In this document: in pieces, positions 9,415 to 17,269 of the stretch
How positions within the stretch are numbered: the first letter of the stretch is position 1
How the letters are laid out: every line of letters begins with the position of its first letter
Assembly: GCA_907163375.1 (NCBI GenBank)
Contig: CAJQUW010011515.1
Span: forward strand, 1 to 64,000
Length of the DNA stretch: 64,000 bases
Direction of reading: 5' to 3'
Origin: Prostheceraeus crozeri
Taxonomy: Eukaryota > Platyhelminthes > Polycladida > Euryleptidae
Notes under the pieces: model-generated
The model's input: the letters and a program-made list of their open reading frames with translations, nothing else
Database searches by the model: none
What the model was told of the DNA's origin: nothing
Translations under genes and position numbers: made by a program

Positions 9415-9810
9415 TTTCGTTAAAACGTAGTGAATTAATTATGATAAAAATTAAAATTGTTGAAAGTCGCTGATGAAATTGACCAAAATAGATAAAGGTC
9501 ACAGATGATTCGTAAGCAGTCACAGTCTCGTAGAACGCTCGCAGAATGAATAATGCACGCAGTAATACGTGGAATAATGGCAGCAGCTGTTCAAGTGAAA
9601 AGTTGAGTTATGCGGGTCACAAAGAATTCTCTCATACTGAATAGCTTAAACTGGTAGCAGCTGTTCATGTTGAGAAATTTGGTAACAGATGTTGCTAATG
9701 TCTTAATACAGATAAAACAATCAATATTCTCTTAACAAGAGTTCATAAGAATAAAAAAAAACAATGTAACGTTTTAATTTAGATTAAATTAAATCATTTC
9801 AAAATCGAAT

Positions 9811-10057
9811 AAGTAGCAAGGAAAGTCATCATTGTGGAACAGTTTTAAATCAATACCCCCTCCCTTCTGTCTAAGTAGTAAAGAAAGACATCATTAGAGA
9901 ACAGTTTTAAATCAATACCCCCTCCCTTCTGACTAAGTAGCAAGGAAAGTCATCATTGTGGAACAGTTTTAAATCAATACCCCCTTCTGACTAAGTAGTA
10001 AGGAAAGACATCATTAGAGAACAGTTTTAAATCAATACCCCCCCCTCCTTCTGACTT
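9811..10057. repeat. 62-bp minisatellite, alternating types
   Basis: Four copies of a roughly 58-65 base unit beginning AAGTAG and containing a run CAATACCCCC. Copies 1 and 3 share 'gtcatcattgtgg' and copies 2 and 4 share 'gacatcattagag', so it is a duplicated dimer. Confidence 0.85.
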
Positions 10058-10091
10058 CTAGGGGTCCCTTAAGAAATTTTTTTATTATAAA

Positions 10092-10553
10092 ATGAGCAAC
10101 ATAAATGAGTTTTTTAAATTATATGGAACGCAAACTACGACAAATTTCGACCTAAAGAAAATCGCAAATGAATTAGGAATAAAGAATTTTCATGTTCTAA
10201 TGAGAAACGAATTACAATTCCTAAAAAATAGGCCAACAGGAACCTTCAGTTCCCGGAACAAAGTTCCATCAATAACTGTAAATTTCATAACGAATCTTCA
10301 CACTTCAGACCAAAACGGCGTACATTGGTCAGCAGGTATCTTTAGTAAAAACGGAGATAATTATTATTTTGACTCATACGGGCTTCCACCTACAAATGAA
10401 GTAAAAGAATTACTTGGAACGGGAACATACAATACGTTTCAAATTCAAACACCAGGCACTACTTATTGTGGACAATTATGTCTTTATGTTTTATTTAAAC
10501 TACAGGAAGGAGTACCATTTCTAGATATAATGTTAGAATTGAACGAACCGTAG
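10092..10553 (+). CDS. PRO: Adenain-like cysteine protease (PRO)
   Basis: The 153-aa protein carries the adenain/Ulp1-like catalytic set in order: His in GVHW (residue 78), Asp in YYFDSYG (94), Gln in QIQTPG (117-119) and Cys in TTYCGQLC (126). Such proteases mature capsid proteins in Polintons, virophages and adenoviruses. The length fits the compact Polinton version. It is on the plus strand, convergent with the integrase fusion gene, which carries a candidate cleavage site. It is intact as far as can be seen. Confidence 0.9.
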   Translation: MSNINEFFKLYGTQTTTNFDLKKIANELGIKNFHVLMRNELQFLKNRPTGTFSSRNKVPSITVNFITNLHTSDQNGVHWSAGIFSKNGDNYYFDSYGLPPTNEVKELLGTGTYNTFQIQTPGTTYCGQLCLYVLFKLQEGVPFLDIMLELNEP

Positions 10554-10624
10554 GTTCTATGGCTACGCCTAACAAGGGAATTTCATTCCCGAAACGTTAG
10601 TTCCAATAATAATAATAATGATAA
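10554..10624. repeat. Short GC-rich inverted words plus AAT microsatellite
   Basis: Between convergent genes: 'taggttctatggctacgcc' and 'gggaatttcattccc' palindromes followed by 'aataataataatgataat'. One of several GC-rich palindromic clusters in this AT-rich element. Confidence 0.5.
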
Positions 10625-11929
10625 TTAAAAATCAGTTCGTTGTAATTCATTTTGATAAAAACGGCCTCTGATATCCTCATTATCTAAATCTTTAATTTCA
10701 TAAGTAATCGGATAAGTTTGATTTATTTTGCAAACTTCAAATATTTCTTTAGTCCAATAGCCAACAAAGCCTTTTTCAAATTTATTCTTATATTTAAATA
10801 TTCTAACTCTATCTCCAATTTTAAATTTCGGTTTAAGTTTCTGCAAATTCGGATTACTCTCATTCAAATTATTATTCTCGAATATTTTCTTTCGTATCAA
10901 ATCAGGGTCGTCAGAAGCATTCTTTGGGGTTTCTTCAATACCAGAATGAACTTTATTATTGTACTCTTCCACAATTCCTGGTAATATCTTCAACCATTTC
11001 TGATTTCTTTGCTCAGTAAATTTCTTGAATAATTTATTTTTTAACGTCCGATTGAATCTTTCTATCACTACGGCCTTCCCAGCGTTTTCAGTTGAATAAA
11101 CAGTTTCAAATAGTGGCTGAACGTTTCGGTTATAAAATTCCGACCCTTTATCAACAAACAATTTTTTTGGCTTTCTATTACTTTCTTTAAAGATTTCTTC
11201 AAACGCATATTTAACTGAAAGACCACTTTTATTTTTTAAAGGCTTTACCCAAGCATATCGTGTATATAAATCTATAACGGTCAATGCGTATTTGTAGTCC
11301 CTTTCATTCGGCATATGAATAAGATCAGCACTCCAAATATCATCTTTATTAAATACTTTTACTTTTAATAAATATTTAGGCTTTCTATATTCTTTATGAA
11401 TTTCAGATGCATAAACGTCTGAATTATGATTTTCATTTAAACCCTGGCCGAATAATATTTTAGCTTGTAAAGCTTTCTTAACAAACATTCTTTCAATTTT
11501 TTCTCTAAATGTAGGATTCTGAATACTATCTAATTCTTGAATCATCTTCTTGTCAGCTGCATGTCGAGAACTTAGATCATGATTTCGATAAGCTAAATCA
11601 TGCCTGTAAGCGGCGGCATCTACTCTATTTATTGGTTCTTCACCTGGTTTCGGATTATTATTCTCATCTAGTCTTATATCTAATCGAGTTCCTGGACCGG
11701 TATATGAATGACCAGGAAGATGTTTTTCTTTCGAATATTTACTCCAAATAAATCCAGGAAAGTTTTCTAATGTTTTTTGTATATCACCACCGAAGTGGTG
11801 TGGAACTTTGTTCTTGTCACCTCCAATATGCTGACAATTTGAGTTTTTATTTTTGTTTAATAGATAATTCAATAAATCTAAATTAGAAATTTTTAATTTA
11901 ATTAAATTTTCGGAATTTTTAGAATTCAT
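10625..11929 (-). CDS. INT: Phospholipase A2 - integrase fusion (INT)
   Basis: 434 aa. Residues 60-135 match the parvovirus VP1-type secreted phospholipase A2: Ca-binding loop YTGPGT (76-81), then VDAAAYRHDLAY with the His110-Asp111 pair. Residues 195-300 form the integrase core with Asp202 (SADLIH), Asp260 (LFVDKGSEF) and Glu290 (VVIERFNRTLK). Residues 368-430 resemble the SH3/chromo-like end (KIGDRVRIFKY). In viruses the phospholipase breaches membranes during entry and integrase inserts the DNA. The motif LFGQ-G at 159-163 fits the adenain cleavage rule, so the two parts may be released from each other. Confidence 0.88.
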   Translation of the reverse strand: MNSKNSENLIKLKISNLDLLNYLLNKNKNSNCQHIGGDKNKVPHHFGGDIQKTLENFPGFIWSKYSKEKHLPGHSYTGPGTRLDIRLDENNNPKPGEEPINRVDAAAYRHDLAYRNHDLSSRHAADKKMIQELDSIQNPTFREKIERMFVKKALQAKILFGQGLNENHNSDVYASEIHKEYRKPKYLLKVKVFNKDDIWSADLIHMPNERDYKYALTVIDLYTRYAWVKPLKNKSGLSVKYAFEEIFKESNRKPKKLFVDKGSEFYNRNVQPLFETVYSTENAGKAVVIERFNRTLKNKLFKKFTEQRNQKWLKILPGIVEEYNNKVHSGIEETPKNASDDPDLIRKKIFENNNLNESNPNLQKLKPKFKIGDRVRIFKYKNKFEKGFVGYWTKEIFEVCKINQTYPITYEIKDLDNEDIRGRFYQNELQRTDF

Positions 11930-12005
11930 TTTAAAAGATAAAAAAAATTTAAAAGATAAAATAAAATAAATGTTTTACCGAAAAGAACCAAAGGTCTTGA
12001 GGTTA

Positions 12006-12488
12006 TTACCTTATCATACTAGGACTTAGATATATTCCAGAACCATCTTTAGTTTCTTTAATTTCAATTAAATCATCAACATTGTGGAGAATATTTTTAA
12101 GAACTCGTTTTCCTTCATCAACTAATTTTAATTTACTAATAAAATTATCTACTATTCCTTCACCCCTAGCAACTTTCTCTAACTCTCTGTTATGACGTTT
12201 TTGTTCTTCTAATGCTGCCTTCTCTGATTTATTTTTATTTACTGCTTGGACAATACCAGCTGTCCCACCTGCAACACTTCCTGCTGCAGCTATGCCTCCT
12301 ATTATTAGTGGAATTAATGGGAGAATACCGCCATTCTTTTCTTCTTGTAATTGAATATTCTCTATCATTGGTTTACTTATGTAATACTTTTTTTTGTTAA
12401 TCGTAATAGTTTTAGGGGTATTTTTGTCAACAATATTACGTAATTTTAATTCAACAGTTTTATTATTATTACTTTTCGCTTGCGACAT
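12006..12488 (-). CDS. Minor virion protein with glycine-rich hydrophobic segment
   Basis: 160 aa with a central membrane-like stretch (ILPLIPLIIGGIAAAGSVAG), then a charged coiled segment. This resembles adenovirus pVI/pX-type small virion proteins of Polintons, which lie next to the capsid gene. It sits between the integrase fusion and the major capsid gene on the same strand. The role is inferred from composition and position. Confidence 0.55.
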   Translation of the reverse strand: MSQAKSNNNKTVELKLRNIVDKNTPKTITINKKKYYISKPMIENIQLQEEKNGGILPLIPLIIGGIAAAGSVAGGTAGIVQAVNKNKSEKAALEEQKRHNRELEKVARGEGIVDNFISKLKLVDEGKRVLKNILHNVDDLIEIKETKDGSGIYLSPSMIR

Positions 12489-12504
12489 TTTTAATAAAAA
12501 AATT

Positions 12505-12655
12505 TTAAGTTATCAAAAATTTTAATCTATTCTATTTATGAAAAAATTTTAAGTTAAGAATTTTTTTAATCTATTCTAGTTATGAAAAAATTTTTAAGTT
12601 AAGAATTTTTAAGTTAACAAAAATTTTAATCTATTCTTGTTATGAAAAAAATTAA
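12505..12655. repeat. About 50-bp tandem repeat upstream of the minor protein gene
   Basis: Three imperfect copies of a unit containing 'aaaaattttaagtta' and 'ttttaatctattct'. It fills the gap between two minus-strand genes. Confidence 0.7.
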
Positions 12656-12659
12656 TTAA

Positions 12660-12707
12660 TCGACTAAGTCTTGGGCTTTAACCTATCGGAGCGAAGCTCC
12701 TCTGGCT
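12660..12707. repeat. GC-rich palindromic cluster
   Basis: The words 'ggagcgaagctcc' and 'ggctttagcc' form small hairpins in otherwise AT-rich DNA just after the capsid stop codon. Confidence 0.5.
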
Positions 12708-14042
12708 TTAGCCGATCCTAACCATCTTCCCATTAAGAACTTCAATAGAATATTTTACATCTTCTAGCAATAAACCATAAGCCATCAATGAAGTTGTGGA
12801 ATCTTTCTTTTCAATATTAATTGTTACATCACAACCATTTTTAATAATATCTTCAGATTGTGCACTTAAATCGAAACAGAAAATTGGATATAAATGTCTC
12901 CAATCTCCAGGAGTTAATTGTGGTTCAACTCCAAATTCTGTACAAAGATTTCGATAACAATCATATCCTTCCATAAATTGATTATTGGTATCATCGAATC
13001 TTAATGGATCAATTGGATATCGAGTTTGATTTAATGAAACTTGTAAACTTCGAATTGTATTAATATGAAAAATATTATTGTTCTTATCAAAACTTGGAGA
13101 ATTATTTCTTTGAAATGTTAGTAATAAATATCTTGGGGTATTCGCAGTTCTAGTAAAATGCCAGTTAAATCTTTGTTCGGAAAAAGTTACTGAACTAGCA
13201 GTACGCTTTAGAAAATTTACTGGAATTGGTTTGTTAGTATTTAATCTTTTTGCAATAGCTGTTTCAACCTCTAAACTAGGAGTAATATGCGTAATCCACC
13301 ATTCAAGTCTATCAATTTTTAAATATTCTTTTTTTCCAGTTTTGCCAAAAAAGATTAATTCATTATTTGCCGTACGATGAATTATTAATTTAAATTTAAA
13401 TTGATATGATATTTTGTCATAATCTAAATATCCGAATAATGGAGACAATGACCAATTTACTGTCTGTTTACTTTTCTTGTTAAATTCACGTCTTTCTTTA
13501 TATGCATCATTATTTGTTTTATTTAAATGTTTTGCAATATTTTCTACATCTTTCGCAATTCCTGCTGCATCTGTTCCAGCGTGAGTTAAATCATCAACAA
13601 TCATACCATCATTAGTATCAGGAAACCAACCTTCGATTTCAGACTTTTTATTATTTTCACCAATTGTTACAAATCTAAGCATTGTATCAATTACACCTGG
13701 GGAATCACTTATTGTTTCTATATTTTGAGTTGCAACATCTAAACGCATTTGTGTAAATAATCTTGGAAAAAAATTATTCTCTAGTGTAATATTATCGGTA
13801 TCTGGTAATGGTGTTGTAAAATTAGCATCACTATATAAAGAATATTCACAGTGTAAAAATGAATCAGGTAAATATAAATAACTCTGCTGATTATCAACTT
13901 CAAAAATTAAATCACCTCCAGTATTTACTCTACTGGAAGATCCGGGATTCATAGCAATTCTTATATAGTCATTCTTTTTTTGATTGTAACTGGTGAACGG
14001 AGGATCATCTAATCTAAATTTATTTTCGATAAGCGAAGGCAT
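12708..14042 (-). CDS. MCP: Major capsid protein (double jelly-roll)
   Basis: The 444-aa frame is rich in beta strands and aromatic residues, has the size of Polinton major capsid proteins and lies among virion genes. Recognisable family-like features are an N-terminal region that presents a membrane or partner (FRLDDPPFTSYNQ), a central segment with paired aromatic strands (LEWWITHITPSLEVE) and a C-terminal half ending in a beta-rich LMAYGLLLEDVKYSIEV. This family builds the hexon-like capsomers of icosahedral particles. The frame looks intact. The assignment is by family feel and position; a profile search would settle it. Confidence 0.8.
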   Translation of the reverse strand: MPSLIENKFRLDDPPFTSYNQKKNDYIRIAMNPGSSSRVNTGGDLIFEVDNQQSYLYLPDSFLHCEYSLYSDANFTTPLPDTDNITLENNFFPRLFTQMRLDVATQNIETISDSPGVIDTMLRFVTIGENNKKSEIEGWFPDTNDGMIVDDLTHAGTDAAGIAKDVENIAKHLNKTNNDAYKERREFNKKSKQTVNWSLSPLFGYLDYDKISYQFKFKLIIHRTANNELIFFGKTGKKEYLKIDRLEWWITHITPSLEVETAIAKRLNTNKPIPVNFLKRTASSVTFSEQRFNWHFTRTANTPRYLLLTFQRNNSPSFDKNNNIFHINTIRSLQVSLNQTRYPIDPLRFDDTNNQFMEGYDCYRNLCTEFGVEPQLTPGDWRHLYPIFCFDLSAQSEDIIKNGCDVTINIEKKDSTTSLMAYGLLLEDVKYSIEVLNGKMVRIG

Positions 14043-14094
14043 TTTTATAAGAAATAATTTGACTTTTTGTTTTTCTCACAGACAGAAAAAAAAT

Positions 14095-14170
14095 TTTTAC
14101 TAAAATATAATTTTAGAATTTTACTAAATATAATTTTAGAATTTTACTAAATATAATTTTAGAATTTTGC
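14095..14170. repeat. 24-bp tandem repeat
   Basis: Three to four copies of 'ttttactaaatataattttagaa' split between the capsid gene and its upstream neighbour. Confidence 0.75.
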
Positions 14171-14680
14171 TAGACCAGCTCCGCTACAGCTTTGCTGGTT
14201 AGACCGAAGGTTGCTGCTCACGCCATTACCTCTTATTTCTTCAATTGTTTTTTCATTATGTTTACTATCACCATCCACAGCTATGTTAGCAATTTTATTT
14301 TTTGTTTCATCTGAAAGTTTTTTTAATTTTTTTAGTTCTTCAGAATCATTCCTAAGTTTACGAATAGCTTCTAGTTGTTTTAATTCGTTTTGAGACTTAA
14401 CAGCATTTGATATTGCACTAGCTGTACTACCTATAGCAGCTGCTCCTTTTGCAGCAGATGTAATCAAATCTTTATTATTTTTAATTAAGTTAACGATACT
14501 ACCAATACCAGAAAAGATGCCATCTCCTTCTTTTTGGACGGCACCTGCGGTGCCTAGGAACTTTTGTGTTCCGACAGTTTCTACACTATCATAATGGTAC
14601 ACAGGTTTCATAGATGGTTCATGAGCAATTTTATTATTTGATGCAAAATGTTTAAGATTGTGTTTATAAATTATAGGCAT
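14159..14680 (-). CDS. Minor virion protein, pVI-like
   Basis: 173 aa with an amphipathic, small-residue segment (IKNNKDLITSAAKGAAAIGS) followed by a coiled, Lys-rich stretch. It contains EIRGNG, which fits the adenain cleavage rule (I-x-G-x before G). Such features recall adenovirus pVI, a membrane-lytic and capsid-linking protein. It lies upstream of the major capsid gene on the same strand. Function is inferred. Confidence 0.55.
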   Translation of the reverse strand: MPIIYKHNLKHFASNNKIAHEPSMKPVYHYDSVETVGTQKFLGTAGAVQKEGDGIFSGIGSIVNLIKNNKDLITSAAKGAAAIGSTASAISNAVKSQNELKQLEAIRKLRNDSEELKKLKKLSDETKNKIANIAVDGDSKHNEKTIEEIRGNGVSSNLRSNQQSCSGAGLAKF

Positions 14681-14722
14681 TTTTTAGGATTAAATTTGAC
14701 TTTTGGGAAAAATATCTACGTG

Positions 14723-15193
14723 TTAAGATTTACGTTTGTGAATGGACAACAACTTCGAGATAACTTTATTAATTGCCTGTTGCACTTTATCTATTGCGTC
14801 AAGCAGCGTGTGATGTACTTTAATTTCTCTTCTATTAACTTGCATTTTCTGCTGATTAATCTTCAACGCCGTTTTAAGAGCATTTAACTTAATTTTAAGA
14901 ACATCTAATTGTCTTTTAACAGCATCTAACTGTTCTTTATTTTCTTTAGAGTTTTCTTGTAAATTTTTCTTTAATTCATTTTCTAAATTGATTTTAAGAG
15001 TTTTCATTTTATCAACTTTTTCATTAAGTGAGTTTACTTCATTTATTATTCTATTCATCTTTTTCATTTGTTGAGTAATTTTAGAACTCAATTCATCAAC
15101 ACTTTTTTGGAATGTAGTTTGTAACTGCTTTAAATTTTTTTTAATTCTTTCAGGTAGTTTTTCTATTTCATCTTCTAATTGTTCTTTTAACAT
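14723..15193 (-). CDS. Coiled-coil protein, possible fibre shaft
   Basis: The 156-aa frame is almost wholly Lys/Glu/Leu-rich heptads, typical of a long coiled coil. It lies directly after the fibre-like frame at 15324-15611 and before the pVI-like gene on the same strand. It may be the shaft or trimer stem of a surface fibre, or an independent structural protein. Composition alone supports only the coiled coil. Confidence 0.5.
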   Translation of the reverse strand: MLKEQLEDEIEKLPERIKKNLKQLQTTFQKSVDELSSKITQQMKKMNRIINEVNSLNEKVDKMKTLKINLENELKKNLQENSKENKEQLDAVKRQLDVLKIKLNALKTALKINQQKMQVNRREIKVHHTLLDAIDKVQQAINKVISKLLSIHKRKS

Positions 15194-15323
15194 TTTTATC
15201 TGATGTTTATTTTTAATGACTGCAGATTTTAAATTTATAGAAAGTAATATTAAAATTTTTGATTGTTCAGAAATCTTTTTAAAAAGTTTTGCTATATCTG
15301 CTTCTAGCTCTCTATCCTTTTTA

Positions 15324-15611
15324 TCAAGTTTTAATAATTTTTTCGTTTAATGATTTGTCATTAAGTTTAAGCAACTTCAATTCGTTCATCAGTGGAACCA
15401 AAACATCGTTTATATATTTTTCCTTTAAGTCATTGATTTGTGTATCAACATATTGTTTATTTGTTAACTCTGTATTTTGTTGTGGAAGAATAGAAAGATG
15501 CAATGGACCAGATAAAACGTCTCCAGTTTTCATAATATAATTTTCTATCTCTATTTCTAATTCACGATTATTCGGGATATATGCACCTCCACCAACATTT
15601 GGTAACATCAT
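15324..15611 (-). CDS. Fibre-like protein with tail-fibre repeat motif
   Basis: The 95-aa frame contains MKTGDVLSGPLHLS followed by a Pro and then ELTNKQYVDTQI. This is the short repeat seen in many phage tail and receptor-binding fibres (G-x-L-x-L ... A/V-x-N-K-x-Y-V-D). Its end turns into a coiled coil. The gene lies in the virion cluster, so a role in host attachment is a reasonable inference. The whole fibre region (15200-15611) is not fully open and is treated as a fossil. Confidence 0.5.
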   Translation of the reverse strand: MMLPNVGGGAYIPNNRELEIEIENYIMKTGDVLSGPLHLSILPQQNTELTNKQYVDTQINDLKEKYINDVLVPLMNELKLLKLNDKSLNEKIIKT

Positions 15612-15707
15612 TTTTTAACAATAAAAAAATAAAATTTTTTCTAATAAAAATAAAAAAATAAAACTTTTTCTAATAAAAATAAAATTTTTTCTAATAAAAA
15701 TAAAAAA
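15612..15707. repeat. AT-rich repeat between divergent genes
   Basis: Three to four copies of 'ttttttctaataaaaataaaa'. It probably holds the divergent promoters of the fibre-like and clamp-like genes, but no defined box is seen. Confidence 0.6.
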
Positions 15708-17042
15708 ATGGAAACCCCAAATTTAAAAAAATTATATTCGTCCGCATCATCCTGTTCTTCTTATTCGACGAGATCAACGGGATTTGAAAATAAATGTTTT
15801 GATAATAATAATAATAATACTATTACAAATCCATGTATAGATGTTAATATTTTATTTCAATTACAAGCCGAAATATTTAGAGAACAGACTAAAGGTTTAC
15901 CTTCTATAGAAACCAATTATTGTATTTTTCCAGGTGATCCATTTATTAAATTTATGGAGACTGTTAGTAAATATAATGATGTAGCTTATGTGGAATTAAA
16001 TAAAGAAAATATGGTTATAATAGGTCATAATAATGTTTATGGATTTATTAGAGCAGTGTTACCAATTAGTAATACTGATTGGATAGAAACTAAAATTATT
16101 AATTATATCAATATTAAAGAATTAGTTAAAAAATTAAAATCTTTTTCGAAAGAAAAAATTAGATTATTTGTTGACGAACAAAATCAATATAACATTCACA
16201 TAGAGAGTAAAAAACATAATGAAGAATTATTATGTCAAGTTTATTATAGAGACACAATTTATAAACAAGAAACATTAGAAATGCCGCAAAGATATGATGA
16301 TGATACGTATATAGGATTATATTCAAACTTAAATATTAATCTGCTAAAATCTTACATAAATGGCTTAGCTCAACAAGAGAAAATTTATATGTGGACTACG
16401 CCTTATACTATTAACAATGACCATAATCATATTCATAATAAACGAACTGAAGGTTCTAGGGCTTTGCCCGATCTTAAAGAATCTTATGATAATAATGATA
16501 ATAATATAGATGATAATAATGATGATTCTGAAACATCTGAAAATGGTGTAAATGGTAAAAAAGATTATAAAAATATTAGTAATTATAAAAATTTATCTAA
16601 ATTTCATTTTCTTACAATTGAAAATAATAATGATGGTATAGTTGAAGATACTGTTAGACAACTATGTGTCGGGTCTACAAAATTTAAATTAGGATTTACA
16701 TCTAATCAATTTAAAATTTTATCATCTTTAACAAAAACTAAAAGTGATTCAGATTATGGTGGTGTTATTAAATTTTCCAAAAGAGATCAAAGACCAATAT
16801 TTTTCTCTATTATATTATTATCAGATAAAAGATGTAATTTAGAGTTAGATATTCCAATAAGAGAATGGTATCCTATCATGGAAGGGCATCCTATACCAAA
16901 AAGTGTAATTTATGATAATGAAGAAACAATTTATGATGATGATGAAGAAACAATTTATGATGATGATGATGATGATGAATCAATAGTTAGTGAAAAAAAA
17001 TTTAAATTATCTTTTGATAAAACATTATATGATGAAACTTAA
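15708..17042 (+). CDS. PCNA-like sliding clamp candidate
   Basis: The 444-aa protein has segments that line up in order with PCNA: an N-terminal domain (residues about 70-190) with VKKLKSFSKEKIRLFVDEQ, where PCNA has its 'SKILKCAGNEDIITL' strand-turn, then a linker, and a C-terminal domain (about 325-400) with QFKILSSLTK and later ELDIPIRE, where PCNA has 'LNFFTKA' and 'YYLAPK'. An Asn/Asp-rich low-complexity insert separates the domains and a long Asp/Glu tail follows. The role would be polymerase processivity. It faces the polymerase gene convergently. Family match is by eye only. Confidence 0.5.
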   Translation: METPNLKKLYSSASSCSSYSTRSTGFENKCFDNNNNNTITNPCIDVNILFQLQAEIFREQTKGLPSIETNYCIFPGDPFIKFMETVSKYNDVAYVELNKENMVIIGHNNVYGFIRAVLPISNTDWIETKIINYINIKELVKKLKSFSKEKIRLFVDEQNQYNIHIESKKHNEELLCQVYYRDTIYKQETLEMPQRYDDDTYIGLYSNLNINLLKSYINGLAQQEKIYMWTTPYTINNDHNHIHNKRTEGSRALPDLKESYDNNDNNIDDNNDDSETSENGVNGKKDYKNISNYKNLSKFHFLTIENNNDGIVEDTVRQLCVGSTKFKLGFTSNQFKILSSLTKTKSDSDYGGVIKFSKRDQRPIFFSIILLSDKRCNLELDIPIREWYPIMEGHPIPKSVIYDNEETIYDDDEETIYDDDDDDESIVSEKKFKLSFDKTLYDET

Positions 17043-17094
17043 TAAGATAAAACTTAATAGAAAATACCAAAATATTCGATAAATATATTTTCAT

Positions 17095-17268
17095 ATGTAA
17101 TAAAATTTTTAGATGTAATAAGTTTTTAGATGTAATAAGTTTTTAGATGTCATAAGTTTATAGATGTAATAAATTTTTTAGATGGAATAAGTTTTTAGAT
17201 GTTATAAATTTTTTAGATGTTATAAATTTTTTAGATGTTATAAATTTTTTAGATGTTATAAAAAAATT
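17095..17268. repeat. About 20-bp tandem repeat between convergent genes
   Basis: Nine or ten imperfect copies of 'tttttagatgtaataag'-type units between the clamp-like gene and the polymerase region. It may double as a transcription end region. Confidence 0.85.
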
Positions 17269-17269
17269 A

